From Leptidea sinapis (lineage: Eukaryota; Arthropoda; Insecta; Lepidoptera; Pieridae), in contig NC_066286.1 in NCBI RefSeq assembly GCF_905404315.1, positions 8,687,501-8,751,500 on the forward strand: a stretch of 64,000 nucleotides of DNA. The letters are read 5' to 3'. The position numbers and the translations under genes are program-made. Position 1 is the stretch's first letter; every line of letters starts with the position of its first letter. Positions 1-10,384 of this stretch are shown here, piece after piece. The notes under the pieces are model-generated. The model was given only the letters and a program-made list of their open reading frames with translations. It was not told where the DNA came from and did no database searches.

Positions 1-490
1 CTTAAGTAAGCTTTGATTGATCGATGCTGATTTATAGCAAGGTATCAAGATTCTGGATAAATCCTATTAAGTAAGGTAAAATATAAAAAATGGTATCAAA
101 AATATTCGAAGATAAAAATAAATCAAAACAAATCAAAAAAATAAATCAAACAGAATTCATGTGAACCAATCCCCAATTGGAATGATCATACTGAAACAAT
201 GAAAGCGTAATTAAAATATAATACAAAATATAATTGTCTTTATTTCACTTGCTTCATCCAAACTTACTGTATGTATCACTTGAGTGCGTAGAATAAAAGC
301 TCTTTGATTGTCGCTTCCATGAATATGCATCGATGTTGGACCTGTTAGTGGTTTTCAGTTGGTTCCCGTGATCGTAACACTAGTTGTGATACAATAGTTT
401 GGTTTGTTGTAATTTTAGTGCAGTTTTGAAATTTAAATTAAAGTTTGTAGAAGCCGAGAGGAGAAACAATGGTCTTCGAGTTATTATTCG
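1..490. other. AT-rich non-coding DNA
   Basis: I see no convincing gene, RNA or named repeat here. The sequence is AT-rich with short A-runs and no reading frame of note. It ends against a short LINE 5'-end fragment. Confidence 0.5.
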
Positions 491-492
491 CA

Positions 493-560
493 GCTCTGTG
501 TTTCCCCGGGGCATAAAAATAAAAGGCCCAAGGGTGTCATAAGAGGCGACTTAGGGCATT
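493..560 (+). repeat. LINE 5'-end fragment
   Basis: The stretch around CCCCGGGGC, followed by CAAGGGTGTCATAAGAGGCG, matches (with small gaps) the 5' end of the reverse-strand LINE whose start lies near 32417. Only about 65 bp are present, directly upstream of a SINE-like copy. LINE copies normally keep the 3' end, so an isolated 5' end is unusual and probably a deletion remnant. Confidence 0.6.
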
Positions 561-571
561 TAGACTTAGAC

Positions 572-810
572 TTCTTTACACAAGATACCGGCTAGATTAT
601 GGATTACGGCGCCTTTTTCTGCCGTGAAGCAGTAGTGTGCATTATTGTTTCGGTAGCTAGTGAAATTACTGGGCTAATGAGACTTAGCATCTTAAGTCTT
701 AAGATGACGAGCGCAATAGTAGTGCCGCTCATAGTTCTTGGGTTTTTCAAGAATCCTGAGCGGCACTTGCTTGTAATGGGAAGGGTGTATCAATTACCAT
801 CAGCCCTCTT
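572..810 (+). repeat. SINE-like A-tailed repeat, copy 1 (decayed)
   Basis: Recognised by comparing the copies in this window. Shared blocks are GCCGGCTAGATTATGG, TTTCTGCCGTGAAGCAGTA, the imperfect inverted pair around GTGCCGCTC and GAGCGGCACTG, and TATCAATTACCATCAGC. The 5' end is truncated and the A-tail end is lost. The 112-codon open frame overlapping it (599-937) is a by-product of the repeat, not a gene. Confidence 0.75.
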
Positions 811-1404
811 ATCATCATCTATATGTATCATCCTGGCCCATTTTGTCATATATATTGTTTATTCTACAATCACGAAATTACTGCATTCATCTTTGTTTAA
901 TTCAATTAGGTATAAGAAAAAAGAGTGTGAGCAATAGGTCATCTTATCTCAAAACGACTCGACTCTTCATCATGCACGCAATCTTCTATTGCTGATGTCC
1001 AATAGGTGGCTATTTTGTTACTTTCCATTAGGAAAGTCACATATCTATTTACTCTACAACCTCGAATATAAAAATGGTATAAAAAAAAGAAGATGAAATA
1101 TAATATGCATTGAGTTAGAAGTTCAACAAAAATTCCACTTTGTACCTCAATCTAAAACAGAAACAAAATTCTTTTACTACGAAATTCATTTGTACTCTGG
1201 CAGAATTAATTAGAATTTTATTTTACTTTACTTTCAGCAATACTGTAATTCAATGGCATCCTGGCAAGTTATATGATCGTACTGTAAATGAAGCTGCAAA
1301 TACCCCTAAATAATAAAACTAATTAACCATTATTTTTATTTATAAAATCATTATAGAGTTTACATTAGTTATTCATATATATATGTATTGATATATACAT
1401 ATTT
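811..1404. other. AT-rich non-coding DNA
   Basis: No gene or recognisable repeat found. Stop codons are frequent in all frames. Confidence 0.5.
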
Positions 1405-1792
1405 ATTTATCTATAATCGCTTATAATATACCTTTATGTATTTATGGTATGTGGATGCATGATGCAGCTATCGTACTCAATAACTTTTGTATTAATTTAC
1501 ATTTACTTTTTTGACTTACTCGTGTAAGTCATTGACTATTTGACGTTTGAGTGTATCTGTTGCATAATTTTACATTTTACATATTATATTGTAATTTGAA
1601 ATGATTTGTATATCGATGTACTTAAATGTAAATCTTGATATAAAAGAGTGGCAATGAGTTTCTTGCTACTTCTTCTTATTAGCTCAACCCTTTACGAAGT
1701 AGCGGTAAATTCAAAAATATTTTTTTTTGACATTCATAAGTGTCATTTCCGTGACCTACGTGAATAAACTGATTTTGATTTGATTTGATTTA
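1405..1792 (+). repeat. LINE 3' UTR, family A
   Basis: This matches 59155-59495 almost along its length (shared ACTCAATAACTTTTGTATTA, AGTTTCTTGCTACTTCTTCT, GACATTCATAAGTGTCATTT). It ends in repeated TTTGAT units, the tail also seen in reverse orientation beside LINE coding sequence at 10385. It is non-coding: the 3' remnant of a 5'-truncated retrotransposon copy. Confidence 0.7.
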
Positions 1793-1847
1793 GTTCTCTA
1801 CAGATTATGTGTATAGTTCGGTGCGATTACTTGAGGTTAATTTTTTA

Positions 1848-2091
1848 ATGAAAATAAGGGACGATACGAGCAGGATGTTCAGCTAATGGTAATTCATACA
1901 TCCTGCTTATTACAATGCAGTGCCACTCAGGATTCTTGAAAAACCCAAGAATACTGAGCAGCACTACAATTGCGCTCTTCACCTAGAGACAATTTGCCTA
2001 GTAATTTCACTAACTGCTTAACGGCAGAAACAGGCGCCGTTGTGGTACCCATAATATAGCCGGCATTCTGTTCAAAGTAGCCTCCCATTGG
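1848..2091 (-). repeat. SINE-like repeat, copy 2
   Basis: Reverse-strand copy of the family described at 572. The A-tail side is at the left (GAAAATAAGGGACGATACGA) and the 5' block CCAATGGGAGG is at the right. Part of the middle around the AATGTGTAAACATT block is missing. Confidence 0.8.
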
Positions 2092-2454
2092 CAACATTAA
2101 ATATAACCTTTACAAAACTCACTTAAACACACTTATTTAAAAATGTTACAATATCAATTGTGATATAAAGAACAAGAAAACAATAAAATCGTTGCTAAGT
2201 AAAACTACATCATTTTCTGGTTCCTTTGTGTTCAAACAACTCAGTAACCTACAAGTTGACAACTTCGAAGTTCACAGTTGAACAAACAAGTTGTCTTCAC
2301 AAAGTAAATTGTCCTGTCACGCAAAATAAATATATTGTTACATTGTAAATAATATTTTAAATGATATTGTGTAATGTTCTGAAATTTACAAGCATCGTTG
2401 ACTTGTACTAAAGTCTTTTGTTAAATTGCCAAACGTGGATCCATTGCATGGGTT
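2092..2454. other. AT-rich non-coding DNA
   Basis: Nothing recognised. Local runs such as ACAACTTCGAAGTTCACAGTTG are weakly palindromic, but no element ends are visible. Confidence 0.45.
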
Positions 2455-2850
2455 TAAAATCAATGTTTAATTTGCAAAAAAGGCGATGACATTTATTTTC
2501 TCAATTTTGATACCTTTAGAATTCTATTTGATGTCATTTCTAATATACTAGATACTACTGCAGCTTTGATAACAAATGGCGCTCTGTGAGAGAAGAAGCG
2601 GCGCAAGAAACTCTCTCAGCATTCTTTTTTGCGATCTTTTTAATTAAATATACAATATAGTACTGTCCTTGCATAATATAGTCAAAGGCTGTCGGATCAC
2701 TTAGATATTCAACCTACTAAGCTCCACAGTAGCACTACAGGACAGCCATTTAAAAAAAAAAGTATTTAAATTTATTTATATATAATGCCTGGACAGTGAT
2801 TGGGACTTTTTATAAAAGTCTCGCTAACATTTACCCTTAAAGCTATTATG
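2455..2850 (-). repeat. LINE 3' end, family C
   Basis: Reverse-strand copy of a LINE 3' end also found at 9235, 15960 and 51090. Shared blocks (sense strand) are AAAAAGAATGCTGAGAGAGT, TTCTTGCGCCGCTTCTTCTC and AATGACATCAAATAGAATTC. The right part (2750-2850) corresponds to the end of ORF2, where traces of NKFK remain. It is decayed and non-coding. Confidence 0.7.
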
Positions 2851-3173
2851 TATTTTATTTAGCTATTATTCTCAATATTAAGAGTGATAAGAATGCCATT
2901 CAACTAATTATAGATCGAAAACAATTACGTATGAAAGTATTAAGCTGTTCAATGGACTATCTTCGGATATCAAAGAGGCAGACACATTGAAATTATTGAT
3001 GTTCCGATCAGCTATTTAAATTAAAACAGACGATACTTCCCTTCCATAGTGCTTAGACTTATAGTAATATATTGATATCAAGGGTTTTAGCTGCAAGCTA
3101 CCAAAGTCAATAGCCGCTAGATTTGATGGTCTAAATTAAATAACAGTCCATGTTGTTAGGATGAGAAAAGGAA

Positions 3174-3369
3174 ACCCAATGGGGTAAATTGAACCTTGTC
3201 CAATTTAACCCCCAGAAGACTCAAGTTTGCGCGTTTTCCACTAAAAAAACCCCATTTGTCGTATAACCGCGTAGGCCGGCAACGCTCTTGTGATTTCTCT
3301 GGTGTTGCAAGAGAATGCGGGCGGCACCAGGTGACCCGTACGCTCGTTTGTCCTCCTATTCCATAAAAA
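3174..3369 (+). repeat. Internally deleted LINE copy (ORF2 fragment joined to 3' UTR)
   Basis: Bases 3178-3265 translate to residues similar to LVQFNPQKTQVCAF in the reverse-strand LINE at 29.8 kb (after the reverse-transcriptase core). They run straight into the 3' UTR typical of this family (GGCCGGCAACGCTC, CTCTGGTGTTGCAAGAGAAT, ACGCTCGTTTGTCCTCCTAT, then the A-tail). All sequence between is missing, so this is an internal deletion rather than the usual 5' truncation. Confidence 0.8.
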
Positions 3370-3560
3370 AAAAGTCCAAGAACGAACTTGTGATGTGGCC
3401 AGTAAAAGCCGCCACACTAAAAGCTTTCCCTGATGCTGGGCAGGAGCAGGATCAGTATTGGCAACAGGCCGAAGAAAAGGTTACCGTAAACCGGTCTTTA
3501 AACTGCGGTGCAGAAAACGACGGGGAATCTATTACATTATTTTTTTCAAGCAAATAAAAA
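3370..3560 (+). other. Unassigned coding-like patch
   Basis: After the A-tail of the preceding LINE remnant the reading frame stays open for about 60 codons (to 3557). It is rich in Gln, Glu, Lys and Ala (KAFPDAGQEQDQYWQQ) and less AT-rich than its surroundings. I do not recognise a family. The apparent start codon lies in the LINE tail, so this is not a complete gene. It could be a fragment of another mobile element. Confidence 0.25.
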
Positions 3561-3591
3561 ACAGTAATAAAAAGGATTGATTTAAATTAAC

Positions 3592-3860
3592 CCTTCTTCT
3601 TTTTCACGTACCTCTCCATTACTGGAGGTCAGCAATCAGCTTTTTAAACTTCTCCTAGTCCATGACTAAGCGGAATAGCTGTTCTTGGACTGTCTTGATG
3701 CCAGTTGACTACCTTATATTTCTGAGCCAAGACCTCTTTCTTCTTCCAACACCTCTTTTCCCAGCAATTTTCCTTATCAAAATAGTTTGCAGCAGGCGGT
3801 ACCTATTGTTGCGCAGTATATGGCGCAGTATATCACCGAGGTACGACATCTAACGCTGTT
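3592..3860 (-). pseudogene. RTE-like retrotransposon ORF2 C-terminus (decayed)
   Basis: Read on the reverse strand from about 3852, the frame gives MSYLGDILR, then RYRLLQTILIRKIAGKRGVG, then RRKRSWLRNIR, then a stop, STGIKTVQEQLFRL, a second stop and KFKKLIADLQ. This follows the C-terminal pattern of RTE-type endonuclease/reverse-transcriptase proteins (a basic GKRGVGR segment followed by WLRNIR...TGI). At least two internal stops make it non-functional. The rest of the element is absent. Confidence 0.7.
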
Positions 3861-3869
3861 TTATATTTA

Positions 3870-6769
3870 CCCAGGTGGGTAAATTTAAAACAGTTTTAAT
3901 TAATTTAAAATTTAATTTTAATTAGGTAATTATAAACACACAATAATGAAAATTCTGAATATCTTAAATAATATGCTGAAATGAAATGTAAAACATGCCT
4001 TGCCCTAATCAGGGTCAATGTTGCTAATACTACTAGCTACTTTTATAATGTAAATAATTTACTTAATGAGGGTTGTTTAAAATGCAGCATTTGGGACTTA
4101 ACAAAAAGCTACGGGTGGTCGGTTCCTGGATTTATAGTTTCAATTTAACCACTCCTACACCTTGCTAAGTTTGTAAGCTTATATTGCATAAATAATTCAT
4201 TGTTCTAAGTAAAGAGACACAAACGTTCAAAAACTTCTTTACTTCATTATATTTACTTTTGAAATTAAGTAGTTGGTTGATATTTTGCCTTGATGATTAT
4301 GTATATTTAGAAGGACATAAAAATATTTATAATAGTGGCAATCCTCAGAAATTTTTTTTGGATGAGTCGTGGATCTTTAATGAGCTATTTTATATTGTAA
4401 TATTTTTGTTGGACTTTAAATTAATTAGGAGCTAATTCAGATCAGATCCACACTACGGTATTTGCTTCTAATCTCAAAAACCGCTTTTATTTCATACGAC
4501 GTTAACATACAAAAATAATTTACATTGGAATATAGCTGTCCGCGCACTACCAGGATTATGAATAATAGGATTGATTATAGTAAGAAGGGACTCACGTCAC
4601 GTTTCTTATTGAGGTATTTGACGTACACGATGCAGCCCATTATCCAGAGTAGACGTTTTAGTAGAATCGCACTGTATTTTTAAGCTTTTACACAAGGTTC
4701 AGCGGGATTAATTAGGATAGATTATAGGTATCGCGTCACTCGAGGGCGGCCATCAAATACAGGTGTTTCGTAATTAACGACGAGCGGCTTACTGGCGTGG
4801 TGATTGTCCAAAGGAATGAACAAGGAATTGCGGAAAGCGATACACAGACAGCTCATTCATTATCTGTGTTCTCGCGATATTTGAATGAAACTCAACAGTA
4901 GCTATTACGGTTTATTTAGAAATTTTTTCAAGTTTTTTGGCTTATTCTACATCAACAAATATAAATCCAAAAATACCAGCGAATTCATTTTCATTTCGTT
5001 CATAGTATTGAACTGAGTTTACTTATTCATTTAATGTTATATAAATGTTATTAGTGATAAGGTGCAGAGTATCATGATTTTTACTCCAATAGACTATTAA
5101 ATTTAAAATTCTAAAAATAACAGAAGCAATCAGTAATTTAATTAAACTCTTCTATATTTGTAAATGTCTGGGTCGATCTTTATTTAGTCTTGCTATTATT
5201 TTAATTTCAATTACAAACTCATCATTATGTACCACGCACCGCGTAATATCAATATACCCTCGTCAAACTATGTCAGAGCATTCAAGGGCCTATATTTAAT
5301 TACTGACCTTCCTAATTGTATAACAGTAAATGATCTTCGATACTTTGTACTATGTTTTGAATATTAATTTCTATAACGATATTAGAACGTAAACTTAGAT
5401 AATTTGTAGGGATAATATTTGTCGTTTTGCATGACATTACTATTGCAAATAAGCTCTTTAAACAACTTCTGAACTCATTAGCACATTAACACACGCTTGA
5501 TTATTGAATTTAAATCAATACGTTATTAATTAATTTATTCATGCTAAAATAACTTTTGTAAAATATATTCCAGAAAAAAATTGTTAAAAACAAATTATTG
5601 AGACTTAAATAATTATTATTATTAATAGTTTTATTAAAGTTAAAGTAAAAAGCGACCCATACCTATGAGAGCGCGAAATTAACAATTAAAAAACAGGTAA
5701 TAAAATAAACAATGTAATTTTTTTCAATCTCTATACATTTTCCATGGTTGCCCCATGGCAACATGCATTTATATCATCAGTAGGGCAATTTGAAGATGAT
5801 CGTATAAAAAATTGAGGTGTAATAGATTTGAGGACTGATGCACCGGTTGCTCCTTGACTAAGTGACATATAAGTTTAATGACCATTAGATATTGTACTCT
5901 TAGGGGAACAATCTCTGTGTCGATAAATAGTAGAAACATTTCCTCAAAAGTACTTTTAGTGCCTCATAAAAGGATAAAAAGCAGATCCTAATAAAAAACA
6001 AGGAAACTCCCCGTTCATTAATGAAACAGCAGTGAAGCATTGTAGTGAGAAAGAGATATTTTTGACAAATGTAGCTGAAAAGAAATCAATGACAAAAATA
6101 ATCAATTATATTATTACCTTAATGATAGTATGTTTAATAATTTTTTAAGAGGAATATTCAGAACGTCAGAACCACACAAAGTATATATATTACCTATATT
6201 TCCTACATCATCTAAGGTACATCACTAGATATCATATATTAGAACTCCATTGTGTGTTCCAATTTGTTTGAGTGTAGATGACACCGGAACATGGTCAGTT
6301 CAGACAATTCCTGTTGACACGGCGTAAATCAATTCCATTCTTGTCTATACAATGCCGAGTTATTGCAAGTGAAGGGGTTAATGTTTGATAGTTGTCGATG
6401 CTTTTGACATTTTTATATACGTCATAATGTATCGATCATGTTTTTGAAATTTGTTACACACAATGTATCGGTCATTATCAGTTTTTTCCAGCTCTAAAAA
6501 TCAATCTTGCCCAAAAATCGAATTATAACAACTCCTGTCCAATTTCACTAGAATTTCATTGTCAACATAATTTATCGGTCACATACTGTAGGATTAATTG
6601 AAATATTGTTAACTTTCTTCATTTTATGTGTATAAGTTTAGTGTGTTAGTTACTTATAATATTTATTATTTAGATTCAGGCATATAATTGAATATAATTA
6701 TATATTATATTAAAATATTATTATTATATTACAGTGTCTTAATAGTAGACACTGATTGTTTTCAATATG
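3870..6769. other. Long AT-rich stretch, almost featureless
   Basis: About 2.9 kb with no recognised repeat and no long reading frame. The exception is a slightly GC-richer patch at 4550-4890 that contains a possible short exon (listed separately). The rest is typical non-coding lepidopteran DNA. Confidence 0.45.
4596..4640 (-). CDS. Speculative short first coding exon (15 codons)
   Basis: On the reverse strand an ATG with a favourable context (A at -3, G at +4) opens MGCIVYVKYLNKKRD and runs directly into GTGAGT, a good 5' splice site. The N-terminal Met-Gly-Cys would suit N-terminal lipidation, which is known in many membrane-anchored signalling proteins, but that is only pattern-matching. 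No downstream exon, promoter or homology is visible. A chance occurrence is quite likely. Confidence 0.15.
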
Positions 6770-6945
6770 TTATATATTTTGTTAATCTTGATATAAAAGC
6801 GTGGCAATGAGTTCCTTGTTACTTTTTCTCATTAGCTCAACCCTTTACGATAGTAGATTCAACAGGAAAAATTTTTTTTTTTGACAGTCATAAGTGTCAT
6901 TTCCATGACCTACATGAATAAACTGATTTTGATTTGATTATACGT
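6770..6945 (+). repeat. LINE 3' UTR, family A
   Basis: Shares AATCTTGATATAAAAG, TTAGCTCAACCCTTTACGA, AAGTGTCATTTCCATGACCT and the ACTGATTTTGATTTGATT tail with 1405-1792. It is 5'-truncated and non-coding. Confidence 0.75.
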
Positions 6946-7084
6946 ATATTGATACCTAAATATTTTATATTTATTGATGACAAAATACAATATTTAACAA
7001 ATATTTTACATGTTCTTTATCTCTGATAAAAATATTCCGCTCGATGACCTAATTAATATACCTTCGAAATATCGATTTACAACA

Positions 7085-7215
7085 CATCGATAACTTACCC
7101 CGTCCCTACAGCGTGAACTCACTAAGGCGTGTACAAGCATTGAATATTAAACAGGAATTTGATCCAGAGTTCATTACACATTCAATTGTGCTAATGTGAC
7201 GATCACGCGATTTTA
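7085..7215 (+). repeat. Diverged dispersed repeat (partner at 18445-18580)
   Basis: The block TGTACAAGCATTGAATATT, and further similarity through TGCTAATGTGACGATCAC, recurs in the same orientation 11.4 kb away. Family unknown. It directly abuts a Helitron end. Confidence 0.5.
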
Positions 7216-7224
7216 TACAAAACA

Positions 7225-7657
7225 CTAGCTGACCCAGCAAACGTTGAACTGCCATATAAAGTAATAAAAAAAAAAAATTGGGGTTATAAAAATAGATGAT
7301 GACCGATTCTCAGACCTGCCAAATATATCATACATACAATTTATAGTACTACAATAATCATTATATTCGATTGCCATCTTGCAACTCTATTGCCCAACTG
7401 AGGATGGAATAGAATAATATTAAAATCGCGATACAAAAATAGGTGTTGATCGTAGACGGATGAAAATTTGAAGTTGTATGTATTTTTAATGCTGAATCAT
7501 AATAAAATAAATTGCCAACAAAAAGTAAAAAAACTATTTAGGGGTACGAGAAATAGATGTTGCCCGATTCTCAGACCTACCCGATATACACACAAATTGG
7601 TTTAGCCGTTTCGGAGCAGTTTGGTAAGAAACACCGGAACACGAGAATTTTATATGA
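7225..7657 (-). mobile_element. Helitron-like non-autonomous element, family 1
   Basis: Read on the reverse strand it begins with TC (7657-7656), followed by ATATAAAATTCTCGTG, and ends GGGTCAGCTAG (CTAG at 7225-7228). The flanking bases are A on the 5' side and T on the 3' side. These are the classic Helitron end rules. The interior (CCGATTCTCAGACCTACC, TACGATCAACACC) is shared with the copies at 46865 and 55950. No Rep/helicase reading frame is present. Confidence 0.8.
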
Positions 7658-7659
7658 TT

Positions 7660-8267
7660 CTTGACTGACTACATTCAATATTGTAGTTTCATAATAAAAT
7701 GATTATAGTATTTTAAGCAATAGTTGTATAATGAGCCGATGTGAGCCGCAGGCGGACATCGCAATGGATGACGCCATGACCGTTTTTAGACAGAGTCATG
7801 CAACTTTTCGCTTACGACTAGGTGATTTAAAATGAAACAAAAGTTAAACAAAAAAACATCACAAGTTTTCGAGTCGCCGCTTAAATGGGCGGGAAATGTA
7901 TTGTATACATACTTACGTGGTTTCTATGTTAAATTGAAAATTACAAAATATCACTAATTTTAGTACCACAGACTCTCGCTACATGGTCAACAGCGCCAAA
8001 ATGGCGAATGTCAAACGGGCACAAAAGCACTTTGACAGCCGCCAGTCCAGTGACTTATAAAAGAGGTCAGTGACTTATATTAATGATCGTGGCTGTATAA
8101 AAGTATGTCAAATGTAGAGGAGTAGAAGAAATACTTTTTTTTAACATTGCACTCCTTTGTTCTCATTGTGTGTGATAATATAAAAAACAAGGAGAACATA
8201 CTTCACAACCCAGTACTATTCTAAACTTATGTACTATTTGTGAATGCTGGTGTACTTACGAACTTTA
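7660..8267. other. Non-coding, mixed composition
   Basis: No gene identified. The patch 7970-8100 is GC-richer (CAGCGCCAAAATGGCGAATG) and may be part of a TIR element, but I cannot define its ends. Confidence 0.35.
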
Positions 8268-8598
8268 CCAATGGGAGGCTCCTTTGCACAGTACGTCGGC
8301 TAGATTATGGGTACCACAACGGCGCCTATTTCTACCATGAAGTAGTAATGTTTAATTACTGTGTTTCGGGCTGAAGGGCGTCATAGCTAGCGAAAATACT
8401 GGGCAAACGAGACTTAACATCTTATGTTTCAAGGTGACGAGCACAGTTGTAGTGCCGCTCTAAATTTTTGGGCTTTTCAATAATCCTGAGCGGCACTGCA
8501 ATAATGGGCGGGCAATAATGGGCGGGCAGTAATAGGCGTATAATTTACCATTAGCTGAATATCCTGTTCGATTTGTTCCTTATTTTCATAAAAAAAAG
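8268..8598 (+). repeat. SINE-like repeat, copy 3, near full length
   Basis: Runs from CCAATGGGAGGCTCC to TTTTCATAAAAAAA. Near its 3' end (8498-8538) a 14-bp unit GCAATAATGGGCGG is present in two and a half tandem copies. No other copy in the window shows this, so it is a local slippage expansion. Confidence 0.85.
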
Positions 8599-8817
8599 AA
8601 CTATCAGTCCAACATCAGATAAATAGGTACCCGTATAATAGATACGCTGACACATCCATTTAACCAAATCGCCTTTTACGAGACCTATGGGAGTTTAAGG
8701 GCCGGAATAACACAGACTGCTTTTCATCACACAATTAGACTCACAATTTATTGAAGACAGCTTAGTTATGGCTTCTACAGGTTTGCAGACCACGGTAGAC
8801 GCCCTCTGGCCATTAAG

Positions 8818-9078
8818 GGTACCACAGCGGCGCCTATTTCTGCCGTGAAGCAGTAATGTGTAAACATTACTGTGTTTCGGTCTGAAGGGCGCCGTATCTA
8901 GTGAAATTATTGGGCTAATGAGACTTAACATCTTATGTCTCAAGGTTACGAGCGCAGTAGTGCCACTAAAATTTTTTGGGTTCTTAAGAATCCTGAGCGG
9001 CACTGCATTGTAATGGGTAGTATGAATCACCATCAGCTGAACGTCCTGCTTGTCTTGTCCATTGTTTTCATAAAAAAA
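8818..9078 (+). repeat. SINE-like repeat, copy 4 (5'-truncated)
   Basis: Begins inside the element at GGGTACCACAGCGGCGCC and runs to the A-tail. The 144-codon reverse-strand frame overlapping it (8695-9129) is an artefact of repeat sequence. Confidence 0.85.
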
Positions 9079-9103
9079 GGATCTAAATTCTAAAGATAAT
9101 GTC

Positions 9104-9187
9104 TTTTTTTTTGAGAGGAGGAAATACATTTACGTATTTACGCCCCGATACGGGGCGTAATATGTCGGACTCGAGTGTCCGCGTAAG
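9104..9187 (-). mobile_element. 84-bp retroposon with 13-bp target duplication and A-tail
   Basis: The insert is bounded by identical 13-mers TAAAGATAATGTC at 9091-9103 and 9188-9200. On the reverse strand it starts ACTTACGCGGACACTCGAG and ends TTTCCTCCTCTC followed by nine A. It contains two hairpins: CGGAC/GTCCG and a perfect 10-bp stem TTACGCCCCG/CGGGGCGTAA with a 3-nt loop (9138-9160). Target duplication plus poly-A shows target-primed reverse transcription. The source is either the extreme 3' end of a LINE or a small structured RNA. Confidence 0.8.
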
Positions 9188-9234
9188 TAAAGATAATGTC
9201 GCCATATTATAAAAAGTATTTGTTTGATGCGATT

Positions 9235-9560
9235 ACTCAATATGTATACAATTTATAAAAAGTCCCAGCCACTGTTCAGGCATTATCTATAAATAAATTT
9301 AAATGTGTTATTAAGAACTGGCTCTGTCGATAATCCTACTTAGATACTTGGATTTTAATTATGATTATTTTATAGCACTAACAATGACAGAACAATATTG
9401 TACATTTTATTTAAAAGAGCGCAAAAAAAGAATGCTGGGAAAGTATCTTGCGCCGTTTCTACTCTCTCAGGGCGCCATTTGTTTTCGAAGCGGTGGTAGT
9501 GTTAGAAATGACATCAAAAATAATTCTAAAGGAATCAATTTTGAGAACATGGATGCCTAT
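9235..9560 (+). repeat. LINE 3' end, family C
   Basis: The left part translates to ORF2 C-terminal residues (INKFKCVIKNWLC), followed by a 3' UTR with AAAAAAGAATGCTGGGAAAG, GAAATGACATCAAAAATAAT and AAAGGAATCAATTTTGAGAA. The overlapping open frames at 9348-9780 are chance frames in this UTR and the downstream flank. Confidence 0.75.
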
Positions 9561-9894
9561 TATGCCTTTCATTGCCTTCATTATGAACTTAACCACGACC
9601 ATGTTCACGAATAATAACTGTCGCAATAAACCTATCACAAGAGTTTCCTTTATGAAATTGAAAATTGGAACACTGAATTCATTAAAACAAAATAACACAT
9701 TTCAATCAATGCTCCATTCAACGTTTTGCGGAAAGGAAAACAAATACGAAAAGTTAGCGAAACTCCAAATCAAAATTTAGATCAATCGTACAGGCTGCGG
9801 CAACGAGAAACTTTCTGATTATTTGAAATTCGAAATCAATCTGATTTCGAGTGACTTTTTTTAGAGAATATGGTGACAGTTCTCATAAAAACCT

Positions 9895-10050
9895 GAGAGT
9901 TGAACCAGACATACCAAGACTATCGATCGCTGCATCGCTCGGATTATCATCTCAGTTGGTAAGGGCGTTTGGACAGAACCCGAGTGGCGCGGGTTCGAGT
10001 CCCGCATCGTCCTTTAATTTTGGTTAAAATTAAATTTGTATATATACCTT
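9895..10050 (+). repeat. tRNA-derived SINE (type 1)
   Basis: Contains an A-box-like ATCTCAGTTGGTAAG and a B-box GGGTTCGAGTCCCGC, then CATCGTCC and an AT-rich tail (TTTTGGTTAAAATTAAATTT). Reverse-strand relatives lie at 19950 and 61053. The acceptor and anticodon stems do not pair well enough for a working tRNA, so this is a Pol III-type SINE head and not a tRNA gene. Confidence 0.65.
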
Positions 10051-10384
10051 ACTTATATACTTTAACGGCCTTACAAATAATCATGGTATAAAGTTATACC
10101 TGAGAATAAACCAAGAATATGCAAAATGTTTACAAATAAACAGAAAATAGTATTTTACCAACTATATCGCCACATGAGTAAAGAAACCGGTACAGAGATT
10201 GAGCTTCATACAACTACGCGAAACGGTTGCACGGGACATGTATGAGTCTCCACTGGCCGTTTTTTCTTGTTTCGTACGCGGTGAAGCTGGTTATAACCGG
10301 TTGACGATCGCACAGACAATTGACAAGGGCGACACACATATTGTTTTATTAATTGCATGCCTGAATATCTTAACATAAAGATGA

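Noticed and set aside
599..937. 112-codon forward frame with hydrophobic segments
   Set aside because: Its first two thirds are SINE-like repeat sequence. Similar frames recur in other copies (28.3, 44.9, 52.3 kb).
8695..9129. 144-codon reverse frame
   Set aside because: Antisense of SINE-like copy 4 plus the 84-bp retroposon. No domain.
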